Below are positions 37,926-49,485 of a stretch of DNA of 64,000 nt, piece by piece (position 1 is the stretch's first letter; every line of letters begins with the position of its first letter). The stretch comes from Chionis minor (Eukaryota > Chordata > Aves > Charadriiformes > Chionididae), in NCBI GenBank assembly GCA_013398295.1, contig VZSF01000873.1, positions 186,001-250,000 on the forward strand, read 5' to 3'. The notes below the pieces were generated by a model. It was not told where the DNA came from. It did not search any database and saw nothing but the letters and a program-made list of their open reading frames with translations. A program made the translations under genes and the position numbers.

Positions 37926-40900
37926 TAATTGTATTTTTAAACTGTGTCATGGATGTCCCTTGAAAATTAAATAAAATGCAGGAGTGGAAAAATGAGGACA
38001 CAGTCATGGATATGCTGGGTTTAGAGAGCGTGACTGTATGCTTTGCATTGGACCAAAGGTTATTTTTTACCACCACCCACATAAAATTTGCCACTTCCAG
38101 CTGAACTATTCAGCTGAAAACTGGAAGCCGTCAACTTTAGTTAATGGATAAAGAGAAGCATACCTATCACAGAAACGTATTTAGCTACGATTATAGTGGC
38201 CAACACCCATCTTCTTGGATTATCAATAAGCTACACTTCTATGAAAAGGTATTAGCACTAATTATTGTTCTTTATACAGCTTAGTAGATACCTGTGGATT
38301 TGATAAACTCAAACAAAACCTCTTCCACCACTTCTTCATCACTTCCACCACTACTCGTATACAAGGTAACAGGAATTGGTTTTGGACCATTACCAATAGT
38401 TTCTACTGGCAGAAATCAGGGTCCAACATCAACACGCTGCCCGCACAGCACTTTCTTCCCTTCCTTGTCTTTCATCCCCTCTCTACAATACAGGAACACA
38501 TTACTTTTTACGCCAGAAAAAGCCATGCCTTTGAAGGACAATATTAATATGACTTGTCCTAAATGAAAATAGACATTAAGACAAATAATACTATACATGA
38601 AAGAGGATTCCCTACATTTATTAAGACCCCCAATTGAATTACTTTCATCAGAAAGACAGAACTCTGACTCTGCTTTTAATTTTTGGCTTGTTGTTGATCA
38701 CAAAGCTTGGCATAATTATTTTTTTATTTACAAAGTGTCAAAATTATACATTTAATTATTGTTTTTAAATGTTTTTAACAGAAATGTTCCTAGTCAAATG
38801 TTCCTTGTCTACAACCAGTTTTTGTTTCAGAATTTATGTAATGCAGAACAAAATTACTCTCCTTCAAAGAATTCTGTATCAATTTTAATGATAAATAATG
38901 GTAGTAGTTTATAATTTATCCTCAGACAAGTTAGCATTTTAGAATTATTTGACTCCTCTAAACGTAAGCCTTTATCTTCTAATAACGTGCAACACATTAA
39001 TCTTTCCCGACTCTATTTGGCACAATTTAGCTTCCTCCTGAAATGTAATTCTCAGCAATTATTTGAACCTTGCTTTGAGACCTAAAATTGAAAAAGCTAA
39101 AAATACTAAAATATGCTATTTCAAGAAAGAAGTATATATATTAATTCACACTAGCAAGAATGGAGTAGAGTTAACAGATGAACTCAAGCTTCCCAAAATT
39201 ACAGTATTTTGTGTTCTCTTTTGTACTCAAACAAAGCCTAGTCAAATAGAACTAACCGTGGCACGGAAGACTAAAATAATTTAAAAATATATTATGTTCT
39301 TTTCGCTGAGCATTCAATCTGTTCAGCTTAGTGCCAACACAGGCTCTCCTTAAATCCTAGACTGCATTCATGGGATAAACCACTGATTATATCAAAGGAA
39401 CCTTCTCCTTGCCAAAGTATTTGATACCTGGCTGGCATTTTCACTAGCCAAGTGTGTTTTGCAAGTTTTATGAACTGTGCTGCTGCCTATGCTATTTTGG
39501 TTCTATGATAGCTAGAAGCAGCAGCTGAGACAGATCCAAGCCTGTCATTTTCTAATCTAAGCCATCACATGCATCATGCTTCATCAGTGATGAAAAGTAG
39601 AAATATAGCAGCCAGACGTGTCTTAGGCTGAAGAGCATCTTTGGCCATACAGTGTCCAGAAGACTTTAGAGAAGTCTAATGTCCACAGCTCGAATGCATT
39701 TTGCGTGCAGCAAACTGAATTACATATACACACTCAATGCAGACTGTGCATTCATCCTCAAAGAAAACTGAAATTACTTTGATTCTGGTAATTGTCAGGT
39801 ATAACATCACCAGTGTTCAGGGAAAGAGAGACGTGCTATCCTCCACGGAATCACCTCAAGGCTCCTCAGCAAGACAGGCAAAATTAAATGTTACTGCCCT
39901 GAGGGTGAAAAGAAATTAAGTCATTTTGTCCTCATCCCTGGGCCCACAATATGTAATTTGGGAAGAGCAGCAGAGCAGGGGTATAGGTGGTGAGCAGGTG
40001 CTAGGAGTGAGGTTACAGCAGATGGTGAAGGTATTGGACTGAACGAGGTCTGGAGGGATTCCAAAATAACCCTATAGAGTGGGTACCAGCAAGGAGTTAC
40101 AGGGTTCTGAGAGGGAGAAGGCTTAGCAGCCATTGTGGCAGGTTTTCTTCTCCTCCTTCTGCCCCTTAACCTACCACCCTCCTCTCAGTCTGACCTCGGT
40201 ACAGCAGACTCTCCACCTATTGCTTTTCATCACTGCATCCTCTTTCCCCATCTCTCTCCCCAGCAGGCAAAGCACCCTAATTTCCCTCCCATCACCCTCA
40301 GGTACCTTTCTCCATACATTCCTTTTCTGCCACTTCCCTCGGAAGCCTCTGGCAGGTAAGAAGAATAATGTGAGCCTGATTGGATTTGGAGGAGAGAGAA
40401 TAATAAAATGGACAAACAATGTTCTTTCCCTGCTCTCTCTCAGGCTGTTTTGGTCAGTTAACACTTCACTCACCACCAGCCAGATTCTTCCCTGACGGGT
40501 TTAGTTCTTCCTTGTAAATTCATAGCCTCCTTTTGGGTAATGGATATTTTGAGTAACGAAGTCTCAGGAACCTGGAAGAAAAGCCAACTGGAAATATCTG
40601 TCTCCAATCTTGAAAGAGTTCAAAAAGATCTCCTACTCTTGTGCCCACTGCACCATTACATTTCTTTACTTCCAAAAATTCCACTCGGAGGCTGAACGTT
40701 TTGTACAGAACAACCACACCAGGGCCTAAAAATAAGTTGCATATACCTGTGACTGGAAACAGAACAGCATGGCCAGGAAAATCCATGAAAATGGGGAGTG
40801 TTTGACAGCCAAAGAAAGTCTGTCAAACAAAATTACTCTGCTGCTGCCAATATTATTTAACACAGAAAAATCTCCACTGGTTTCTAGGACATTGGTCCCA

Positions 40901-43657
40901 TGAACCAACTATCTCTCAACCTATCTTTCAAGTCTTATTCATTTCTTCAGTGACTGACATGCCATAGGGAAAAAAATGCCCTTCATTTTTCTAAACAAGC
41001 AACCTACGCATTGTTCTCCACAAACTCTTCCCAAAATGTGTGTGTACATTTGTGTGTATGTAAAAGCTTTAGATTTCAAAGCACAGTTGTATTAATTTTG
41101 GTGCATAATTTCAGGCTTCCCTCTGACAGTATAAAATTATGCTGCCTAGAGTGATGTAAATTGGGTACCATAATAACTAATTCAATTTGTAATGTCTCTC
41201 CCTTTCTCTAATATCAATTATCTTCTACAACATCACAGTGTCATTGAAAAACACTAGAACAAATTATGCACAAGAACCACTTTACAAGCAAAAATCAAGA
41301 GGATGTATGAAAAAAAAATCTGATTACAAAGACTCTGTAAACCAAGACAATATCATTGTTCCCCTACAGCTTATAGAGTGGTCCTATTTTACGTTTTTTC
41401 CCATTCACATAGAGCAGGTTTTGCAGTTCCTGCTCCCCACCCCCCCAGTGGTACCAGTTAACACTGGAATAAACACACTGGGTCCGAATTCCAGTCAGTG
41501 TAAGATGACAAAGCCTTTCCAGGCTGCATTACAAATTTACACCAGCTATGAATCATTCTTGACACCCACAAAATGTATAATGTTTGGCCCTTTTTTGAAA
41601 AGCAAGTATAAAGCAATTGAAAAACATTTTTAAACAAGCATAGCTATTTTAAAATCACCTCTCTGTACAATGATATATAGTAAAATGCAATGCAGATTTG
41701 GGCTTCATAACACAAGGGCTACTATAAATTAACTACCGTGTAAGGAAAGAAATATAAAGGTGAACAGACAAGCAGAAAAAAAAAAGAAAAATGTAGTTAT
41801 CTTAAAATAAACCACTTTGAACAGGAACATGAAAAAAATCTTGACTGCTAATCAGAAAAATGTATAAAAATGTAAACCAGCCAGATGACTACATATAAAT
41901 GCCCCACTTCTCAAAAACTCAAATACTTGCCATATAACAACAGGCTACACTCTTCTTTCAAAGACATTGACTTATTTTTTCTTGAAAAGGAAAACACTAT
42001 TCTAATGAAAACAGTGGGTTTGATTATATGATTCAAGATAACAAAATGCTTCAGACTCGTTCTCAATTATAAAGATGACATTGTATTATTTTGCATTAGT
42101 CTAAAGAGCCCTCTAGTGTTCATCTACTGCAGGCATAATAAATTATTTCCAATTTCTAAGGAACTTCCTTGCAAATCTCTACCTATTAGCTCTTCCAAAT
42201 ACCTCTAGCTAGCAGGAAGAAAGCAAATTTTAGGCACTGGGTGATATATCTGCATGAACTAGCTAGCAGAAAGAAAGCAAATTTTAGGCACTTGGTGATA
42301 TATCTCCATGAAGAAAAATAATTTTAATTCCATAGTTAAAACTGTTCATCAGGAGAATATTTCTGTATTACTTTCTGTATAATTTTAAAGGACTCATGGG
42401 TTTAAACAACATTTCAGCCAATCATTAATAATATTCATTGATACATATTTATTTATATATATACAAAAGTCTTCAGTCTTCAAAATTAGCTAGCTCTCTC
42501 GTTCAGTCACCACTACTGAAAGTCAGTGACTAATGGTCATGCTGCAATTATCTCCAAAGAGGTATTTTTCTATAGAGGTTCTGTTCAGTTCAGTTCCTGA
42601 AGGACGGCCCTGTTCCAGTTTAAGCAATGAATTGCAAAAACCTTCAGACCATGCTGTGGAAAAAAGGCAGGATTTGCTTATGATTTCTTACTCTTCCACA
42701 TACCCCAGTCCCTCATGTGGGTCAACAAAATTGCCTGCAGAGATAAGCTATGAACCACACCATGACATGCCCCAGAGCTATCACAGGCTGTAGAAAAAGC
42801 ATATAGAGAGACTATGCCTTCGAGTTCCCTGTCCACCATCTGAGAAAAGATTTTAAACCATTCCTCCACTGAATAGAGCTGCAAGACAGAGATGTGTGCA
42901 ATCCATAAAATAGCACAAAATATTCTTACATTGTGTCCAGAGCAAATCTACTGATAGACACGTGCCATGTGTACCTGCAGGGTGACATATATTCTGGACA
43001 TGAAGAAAGAACAACCTCAGATATACAGCTCACCAGAGCAGTGCCTTAAGTTGAGTAATAACAACTGGCATCATCTATCCTTGTTGCATCTCCACGCCAA
43101 AAAAATAACACCTGCAGTACACTGTTACTGGTCATTCAGACAAGCTAAAATATATAAAACCTCCCACATGAGCCATTTTCCCCATTATAAGTCTCTCTCT
43201 AGTGGGTATTCTGTCTTAGTTACTGAATGTCTAGATCCCCCTGCTCTCACCTGCTGCCACAGACACTGTCCATGGGACCAATGAGATCAGGGAATTTTCC
43301 TGCTGAAAATTAACCATCTGCCAGATCAAGCCCATGGTCTGTCTATCACGTGGCCACACAAGGGCCAGCGCTGGCACAGTGCAGAAGCCAGAACTTGTGG
43401 GTAAGGAGAAAGGGCATAATCATCTCATTTGCTGGCACACTGTCCCACAGGCTTCACCACCAGTGTCCTGACATCTAATCATGGTTCCTCTCCTTACCTT
43501 TTACCAGTCATAGATAATACACAAGTCCCTGCTGCCATTTCTCATGAACTGACACTGACAGGTCCTCATTTGTCTCTGGACAGCTAGAAACATCTTAAAG
43601 TACAAATGAAAGGCTCTCCAAGCTCCATCTCTGTCTCCACCCTAGTGATATCTACCT
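37926..43657 (-). other. RNF144B intron 1, no recognised element
   Basis: AT-rich unique DNA. A 131-codon plus frame (41238-41633) has no recognisable domain. The 54-bp tandem duplication at 42.2 kb and a TA-rich stretch near 42445-42465 are the only structures noted. Confidence 0.5.
42205..42312. repeat. 54-bp direct tandem duplication
   Basis: Copies at 42205-42258 and 42259-42312 are adjacent and differ at three positions (ggaag/gaaag, ctggg/cttgg, tgcatg/tccatg). Each contains the near-palindromic ctagctag start and gatatatc. The few differences point to a fairly recent local duplication. Confidence 0.92.
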
Positions 43658-43810
43658 GCCCCATCCCTGGAAACATTCAAGGTCAGGTTGGACGGGGATC
43701 TGAGCAACCTGATCTAGTTGAAGATATTCCCACTTATTGCAGGGGGTGGAGGTTGGACTAGATGACCTTTAAATGTCCCTTCCAACCCAAGCTATTTATG
43801 ATTTTATGAT
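43658..43810 (+). mobile_element. CR1 LINE 3' end, plus strand
   Basis: Reads like the CR1 3'UTR in the forward direction: ccatccctggaaacattcaa, then ggttggactagatgaccttt, then cccttccaaccca, ending in an ATTTTATG 8-bp repeat tail at about 43810. Only about 150 bp remain. It is the one CR1 here opposite to RNF144B. Confidence 0.85.
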
Positions 43811-46800
43811 TTCAAGCCACAAGATAGCACTTAGCTTTAAACACTGTACAGCTCCACCAACAGGGGGAACGCCTCATTCTCACCTTTCATATCAGCTTTG
43901 AAATCAAGCTTGAGATCTCACTGACAATGCAATTCATCTGACTTGCAATGAATACAGGTCAATGAACTCCTAAACAGACTGTCTTCAAGCCCTCTCACAG
44001 CTTCTCCATTGCTTCCTTTGCTGTATCAGCCAAGCTTCTACTCCCACTCAAGACTGGGCCTGTAGAGGTTTCAGCTTTGGAAACAGCTCAAGAGATCTCT
44101 AGGATAGGATTTTTTTTCAAAAACGCACGTCTACTGCATACAGTGATCACCTCAGTTATGCCAGGACCTCCTGGATCAAACTAGTATCAATTATTTGGAA
44201 GGTTCAGACCAAAGAGAAGAAAAAAAAAAAAAAAAAAGAATTTCTGTTGCAAGGAAGGGGCCTTCAGGGATGGCACAGATAGAAGCTTGCAGATCATTAA
44301 TAGTGACTCTCTTAGACATTGCCTGATTGACTCTTTAAGGAGGGTAGGCCAGAGGATGAAGGAAGTGAAGAAAGGATAGGACCAGACCAACTTCTTGCAA
44401 GCCCAATAGTCAGATAGGACCTCTTTCCTGTCTCTCTAGCTCTCTTTTCCCCCCAGCCGTGAAACACTCATCCCAAGGTGCTATGTGTGGAAGAGTTTAT
44501 GAATGTGGACCTTCTGTAATCTCTAACACCTTGAGTTCATGTTCCTAAAAATGCTTATCAGTACAGTACTTGTTATTGAATCTTCCAGCCCATACCAATA
44601 ACAAGTGCTGTGGGTCTCCCAGTGAGGGGTAGTTCCAGCTATCACAGAATGATTACCATTCCCTTTTTTAAGGGGAAATCGGTTCTCATCCAGGGTGAAG
44701 TAAGTACAAAATGGTAACTAACTTTCCTTAACGTCAGCAAGCATCCTTCCTAACGTCACCAAGCTACTGTTGGTTATGCCTTGGAAACTCATGTCATCAA
44801 CCGTAGTCATAATCCACACCTGAAAGGAAATTGCACTCAGCATTTAAGAAACTACTTGTGTACTTATAAACACACCAGACAGTTCTTTACACTGTCCAAT
44901 CAGTATCACGTGAAATTCCATACACAGATTCTTCAGGGACCTTTCAAAAAAAACCCCAAAAACCAAACCCACCCCCCATCCCAAAACGCCAACACCACCA
45001 CCACCCCGCCACCCCAGTTTGTCTGAAGATCTATCTATCTATCTTGCATTTACAGAAGCACAGACTGAGCTTTTGGCCTTGGCAAAGGGTTGGATATAAC
45101 ACTGCCACTATTGGAGACATGAAACTTTCTCAGCAGATTACAAGTTTACTTCAGCTCTTACAATTCTCCTAGACCCCACCACGCATTCAATATTGCCCAG
45201 GACATGGTACCACTAACACCTATGCCAGGAGTTTGGAATGTATGTGCCTAGAGGACAATGTGAAAGCAAAGACAAAACTTCAGTGTTCTTTAAGCTATAA
45301 AAGCATAACTCACATGAACTGAGTGGTTACACCAGTAGTTCCACATCAGCCTAATTAGCTCTGATGCAGCTCTTTAAAGTGAATTTAACCAAAATTCTCA
45401 ATCATCTTTTCCTGCAGAATACTTGTTCTCAGCAAGAGAAGCGATTCTTCATCTACACCAAAGCTTTTCCTTTAGAAAGATAATGCAATAAATACCAAAG
45501 TATTTTGATATTTTATTCCTGCTTCTTTCATAATTCATAGTAGTTTTCTATTTCCACTGCATGGTTGCAACTGAAAAAGAACAAGAAGTGATACCCTGCA
45601 GTGAAACAAAAGAAAATGTACTAAATACTCATATAAATGATATTACATTTCTATAACTTCCTATTAGAAAGCCTGTGCAAAAGTTTTGAGAATAAAATTT
45701 GACAGCAAAGAGCATCCCTTCTGACAAGACTGATATTCATCCTCAAGATGTGCAAGAATGTCATCCCAGTCCCTTTAGGTTTGCTGTAGTCTAATGATAT
45801 ATTATGTACAATGAGAAACACTGCTAAAATAATGGGATTATGAAGCATAACATCAGCCTTTGTCTGAGCTCTATTAAGCAGGTTAGACATATGAAAAGCC
45901 ATTTCGTAACTACTTGCTCACTCTTCCATTAGGAAGAATATAGAATATGCGACACAGTCTTAACTCCCACATGTTTATTTACAGGATTCTTACTTCAGGG
46001 ATTTGAAAGGGTATTTTTGTGTTGCACTTACTGTGAGTACAAAAAGTGTGAATTATTTTAAGTATGGAATGAAAATGTCAACTCACTGACCTCAGTTATA
46101 GAGCATTTGTACAAAAGCTTTAGAACTGTTCACAACTTCCTAGCATTAGCACAAGTTGGTTATCTAAATGTAAATGAAATTTATGTTTCCCATCAGTATC
46201 AATAAAATTATCAAGGGACAATATGCAAACGGAAAATACATAAAATCCTGTAGTGATTTTAAGTCTAGGAAATTACTCTATTGAGGTTATTAACCACAAG
46301 GTCAAAGCACATACGATTTTATGAAGAACAACAGTACCATAAAAGAAAACCTTGTTTTCCCAAAGGAAATTCACTGCTACTTTACTATTATTATGTTTTT
46401 TTCATGTAAATTAAAGTTACATTCTCAGAGTCCTGTTATGATTTCCCTCCTCCTGTAACCTCTGTTAGAAAATGAAAAAGCAGCATGAAACCAAGCAGAC
46501 TGACACTAGAACAAATTAATTATGATGCTGACACAGGGGATTGGACTGTTTTATTATATTAACGATAATATAGATTAATTTTAAAGAACCCTACTGATCC
46601 TACTTCACAAGACTATAGATGTCAGAATAATATTTTGTTAAAACAAGCAATAATTTCTAAGGTCAGGAATGAACTGAACATGCCATTATTTGACAGGAAC
46701 ATTTTCAAATACTTCCCATGACTTGAAATCATGTCTGACAGCTGCTATCAAGTCAATTGTCACAAACACAAGGTTTCATCTTCACCCTGACATAGCCCAA

Positions 46801-46920
46801 AACTATCAACTAGCCTATCTGCTGAGACAAACACAATATTATATACCAAATTTATTCAATATTTTTTCCTCTCCACCTTAAAAAAAAGGTCAAGGTAAGA
46901 AAAAATACAATAATAACTGC
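43811..46920 (-). other. RNF144B intron 1 with low-complexity tracts
   Basis: Contains an 18-A run (44220-44237), an A/C-rich and (CAC)n-like stretch (about 44946-45015) and (ATCT)n at 45029-45044. Otherwise unique AT-rich DNA without a recognised exon or element. Confidence 0.5.
44946..45044. repeat. A/C-rich low-complexity and ATCT microsatellite
   Basis: Alternating A and C runs with ccaccaccaccacc, a short gap, then four ATCT units. This is an ordinary slippage-prone tract. Confidence 0.8.
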
Positions 46921-47275
46921 CGAGTTACCACTAAACTACGTCCCTCAGCACGACATCTACATGTCTTTTGAATACCTCCAGGGATGCTGACTTGACCACT
47001 TCCCTGAGCAGCCAGTTCCAATGCTTGACAACCCTTTTGGAGAAGAACTTCCTAACAGCCAGTCTAAACCTCCTCTGGTGCATCTTGAGACCGTTTCTTC
47101 TTGTGCTATCGCTCATGACTTGGGAGAAGAGACCGACCCCCCACCTCTCTACAACTTCCTTTCAGGTAGCTGTAGAGAGCGATAAGGTCTCCCCTCAGCC
47201 TCCTTTTCTCCAGGCTAAACAACCCCAGTTCCCTCAGCTGCTCCTCGTAAGACTTGTGCTCTAGACCCCTCCTCA
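46921..47275 (-). mobile_element. CR1 LINE fragment, end of ORF2
   Basis: The minus strand encodes the CR1 ORF2 C-terminus in two frames (47303-47106 containing [20 protein letters not shown], then 47116-46931 ending [13 protein letters not shown]), with a shift near 47110. The fragment lacks both the 5' part and the 3' tail, so it is cut at both ends. Confidence 0.88.
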
Positions 47276-48575
47276 AGAGCAGTCCAAGGGTTCCACTTCT
47301 CAAGAGACATTTCAGAAATCAACGCATTTTCCTTCTGCAATCAGAAAGGTTCATGGATCTCATAGGATTTTTACATTGATCTCTTCAAATATCCCTAAAC
47401 CTTACATGCCAAAAGAAGAGGAGATTTAAATACTTAGCCAAGATTCTTTCAACCCATTTCAGGTGACATAAAAGTCAGACATTAAAAATTTTATGACTGT
47501 TTTACGTGAAGTCAAGTTTTTCTATAGGAGCATGTGTGAACTGAACTCACGGCTGAAATTGAAGCTACTTCAAATTCAAGTGCAACCCAGACTAAAGCAG
47601 GGACCTGCTGCACAATGGCAGTATACGCTACTGCCATCATCCTGGCTGGCAAAACCAGTTTGTAGCTCTGGTACACAATGTTCATTTCTAGTTATGGAGA
47701 CTTTAAAGAGAGCGGCCACTAGTCCTTCACAGACCTCACACAGTAAACTGGTGGGATGATACAGACTTAGAGTGGTGTGAGTGGCACTAAAACTCCGCAC
47801 TTCACAGCAAATAATAATAGTAAACCACCAGAAACCATCAGCCAAAATCTGGGACCCCCAGAATGACCATCTCTAAGCAGTGGCTGCTCCTCCTGGTCCA
47901 GCAGTGCTGCTCCAAGCGCACATCCAAGGTCTGCCTGCAGTTGTTCACAGACTTCAGACAAGCACACTTTTAATTCCTTGCATTTAGAGCGTTGTCCCTC
48001 ATGGCAATATATGACATGATAAACACTATTTGGCACAGAAATCTCTGATCTTTAAATAATGTTACAAAGCCTGGTTTTATTCAGTTATTAATCACAGTCT
48101 TGTATCTCTGCTTGTCCTTCCTACAAAAATATGCTCAAACCCTTATGTTCATGCCTTCAAAGCACACATTTACCAACACTGGCATAATAAAAAAGAAAGA
48201 AAATGTGCTAGAACTCAAAGCTCCATACATCAAACCCAACCAGTTTCTGTTTTAAAATAAACATAAATGGGAGAGCAATAGGATTCAACTATTAGCTCAA
48301 AGTAGGGGGGAAAACCAACCGCTCTGGAAAGTTGTCCAGCTCCACAGTGCTTCACTGTGGATTTTAATATATCCAAGAAGTTATAGCATGGAGTTTTCTT
48401 TCTTTCTAGCAGTTCCCTTTTCATTGTACCCTGGATGAGACCCCTCCACTTCTGATAGCAACAGCACACTGAGCAAAACTAGTGCTTGTTTCACCTTCAG
48501 TACTACAGAAATGCCGTACTAAAACAAGGTACAAAAGAAAAGAATACCGGCTCTTTCTATACTGATACTAGTATA
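47276..48575 (-). other. RNF144B intron 1 between two CR1 fragments
   Basis: Unique sequence, no recognised exon or element. Short overlapping frames on both strands at 47.5-48.0 kb have no recognisable domain. Confidence 0.5.
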
Positions 48576-49485
48576 TAGAATCACAGAATGGTTTGAGTTG
48601 GAAGGAACCTTAAAGATCACCTGGTCCCAAACCCCCTGCCGTGGGCAGGGACACCTCCCACTAGACCAGGTTGCTCAAAGCCCCATCCAGCCTGGCCTTG
48701 AACACTTCCAGGTATGGAGCATCCACGCCTTCCCTGGGCAGCCTGTTCCAGTGTCTCACCACCCTCACAGCAAAGAATTTCTTCCCAATATCTAATCTAA
48801 ATCTTCCCTCTTTCAGTTTAAAACCATTACCCCTCATCCTATCTACTATACTCCCTGATAAAGAGTCCCTCCCCATCTTTCCTGTAGGCCCCCTTTATGT
48901 GCTGGAAAGCTGCCATAAGGTCTCCCTGGAGCCTTCTCTTCTCCAGGGTGAACAACCCCAGCTCTCTCAGCCTGTCCTCCCAGCAGAGGTGCTCCAGCCC
49001 TCTGATCATCTTTGCGGGCCTCCTCTGGACCCGTTCCAACAGGTCCACGTCCTTCTTATGTTGGGGGCTCCAAAGCTGGACACAGTACTCCAGGTGGGGT
49101 GTCACCAGGTCAGAGTAGAGGGGCAAAATCACCTCCCTCGACCTGCTGGCCACTCTGCTTTTGATGTAGCCCAAGATGGGATTGGCTTTCTGGCCTGCAA
49201 GCACACATTGCTGGCTCATAATCAGTTTTTCATCCACCTATAGCCCCAAGACCTTCTCCACAGAGGTGCTCTCTAATCCCCTGATCACCCAGTCTGTATC
49301 CATGTTTGGGATCGCCCCAACCCAGGACATGACCTTGCACTTGGCCTTGTTGAACTTCAAGAGGTTTGCATGTGCCCACCTCTCTAGCCTGTCAAGGTCC
49401 CTCTGGATGGCATCCCTTCCCCCTAGAGTACCAACCACACCACTCAGCTTGGTGCCATCCACAAACTTGCCCAGGGTGCACTCAA
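48576..49485 (-). pseudogene. CR1 LINE copy, C-terminal half of ORF2 and 3'UTR
   Basis: Minus strand, tail at 48576 (agaatcacagaatgg). ORF2 starts abruptly at RT motif C, which reads KFVDGTKL (FVDG at 49465-49454, not FADD). It continues through FNKAKCKVM, a TAG stop at 49240-49238, then [20 protein letters not shown] and [21 protein letters not shown] frameshift near 48.86 kb leads to the terminal [10 protein letters not shown] segment. The 5' end at about 49485 is a clean truncation. The 190-codon plus frame over the same DNA is antisense to CR1 and not a gene. Confidence 0.92.

Noticed and set aside
44220..44237. 18-A run considered as the tail of a processed pseudogene
   Set aside because: No coding-like sequence precedes it on either strand and no target duplication was seen.
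48671..49243. 190-codon plus-strand open frame
   Set aside because: It is exactly antisense to CR1 ORF2; the minus strand explains the sequence.
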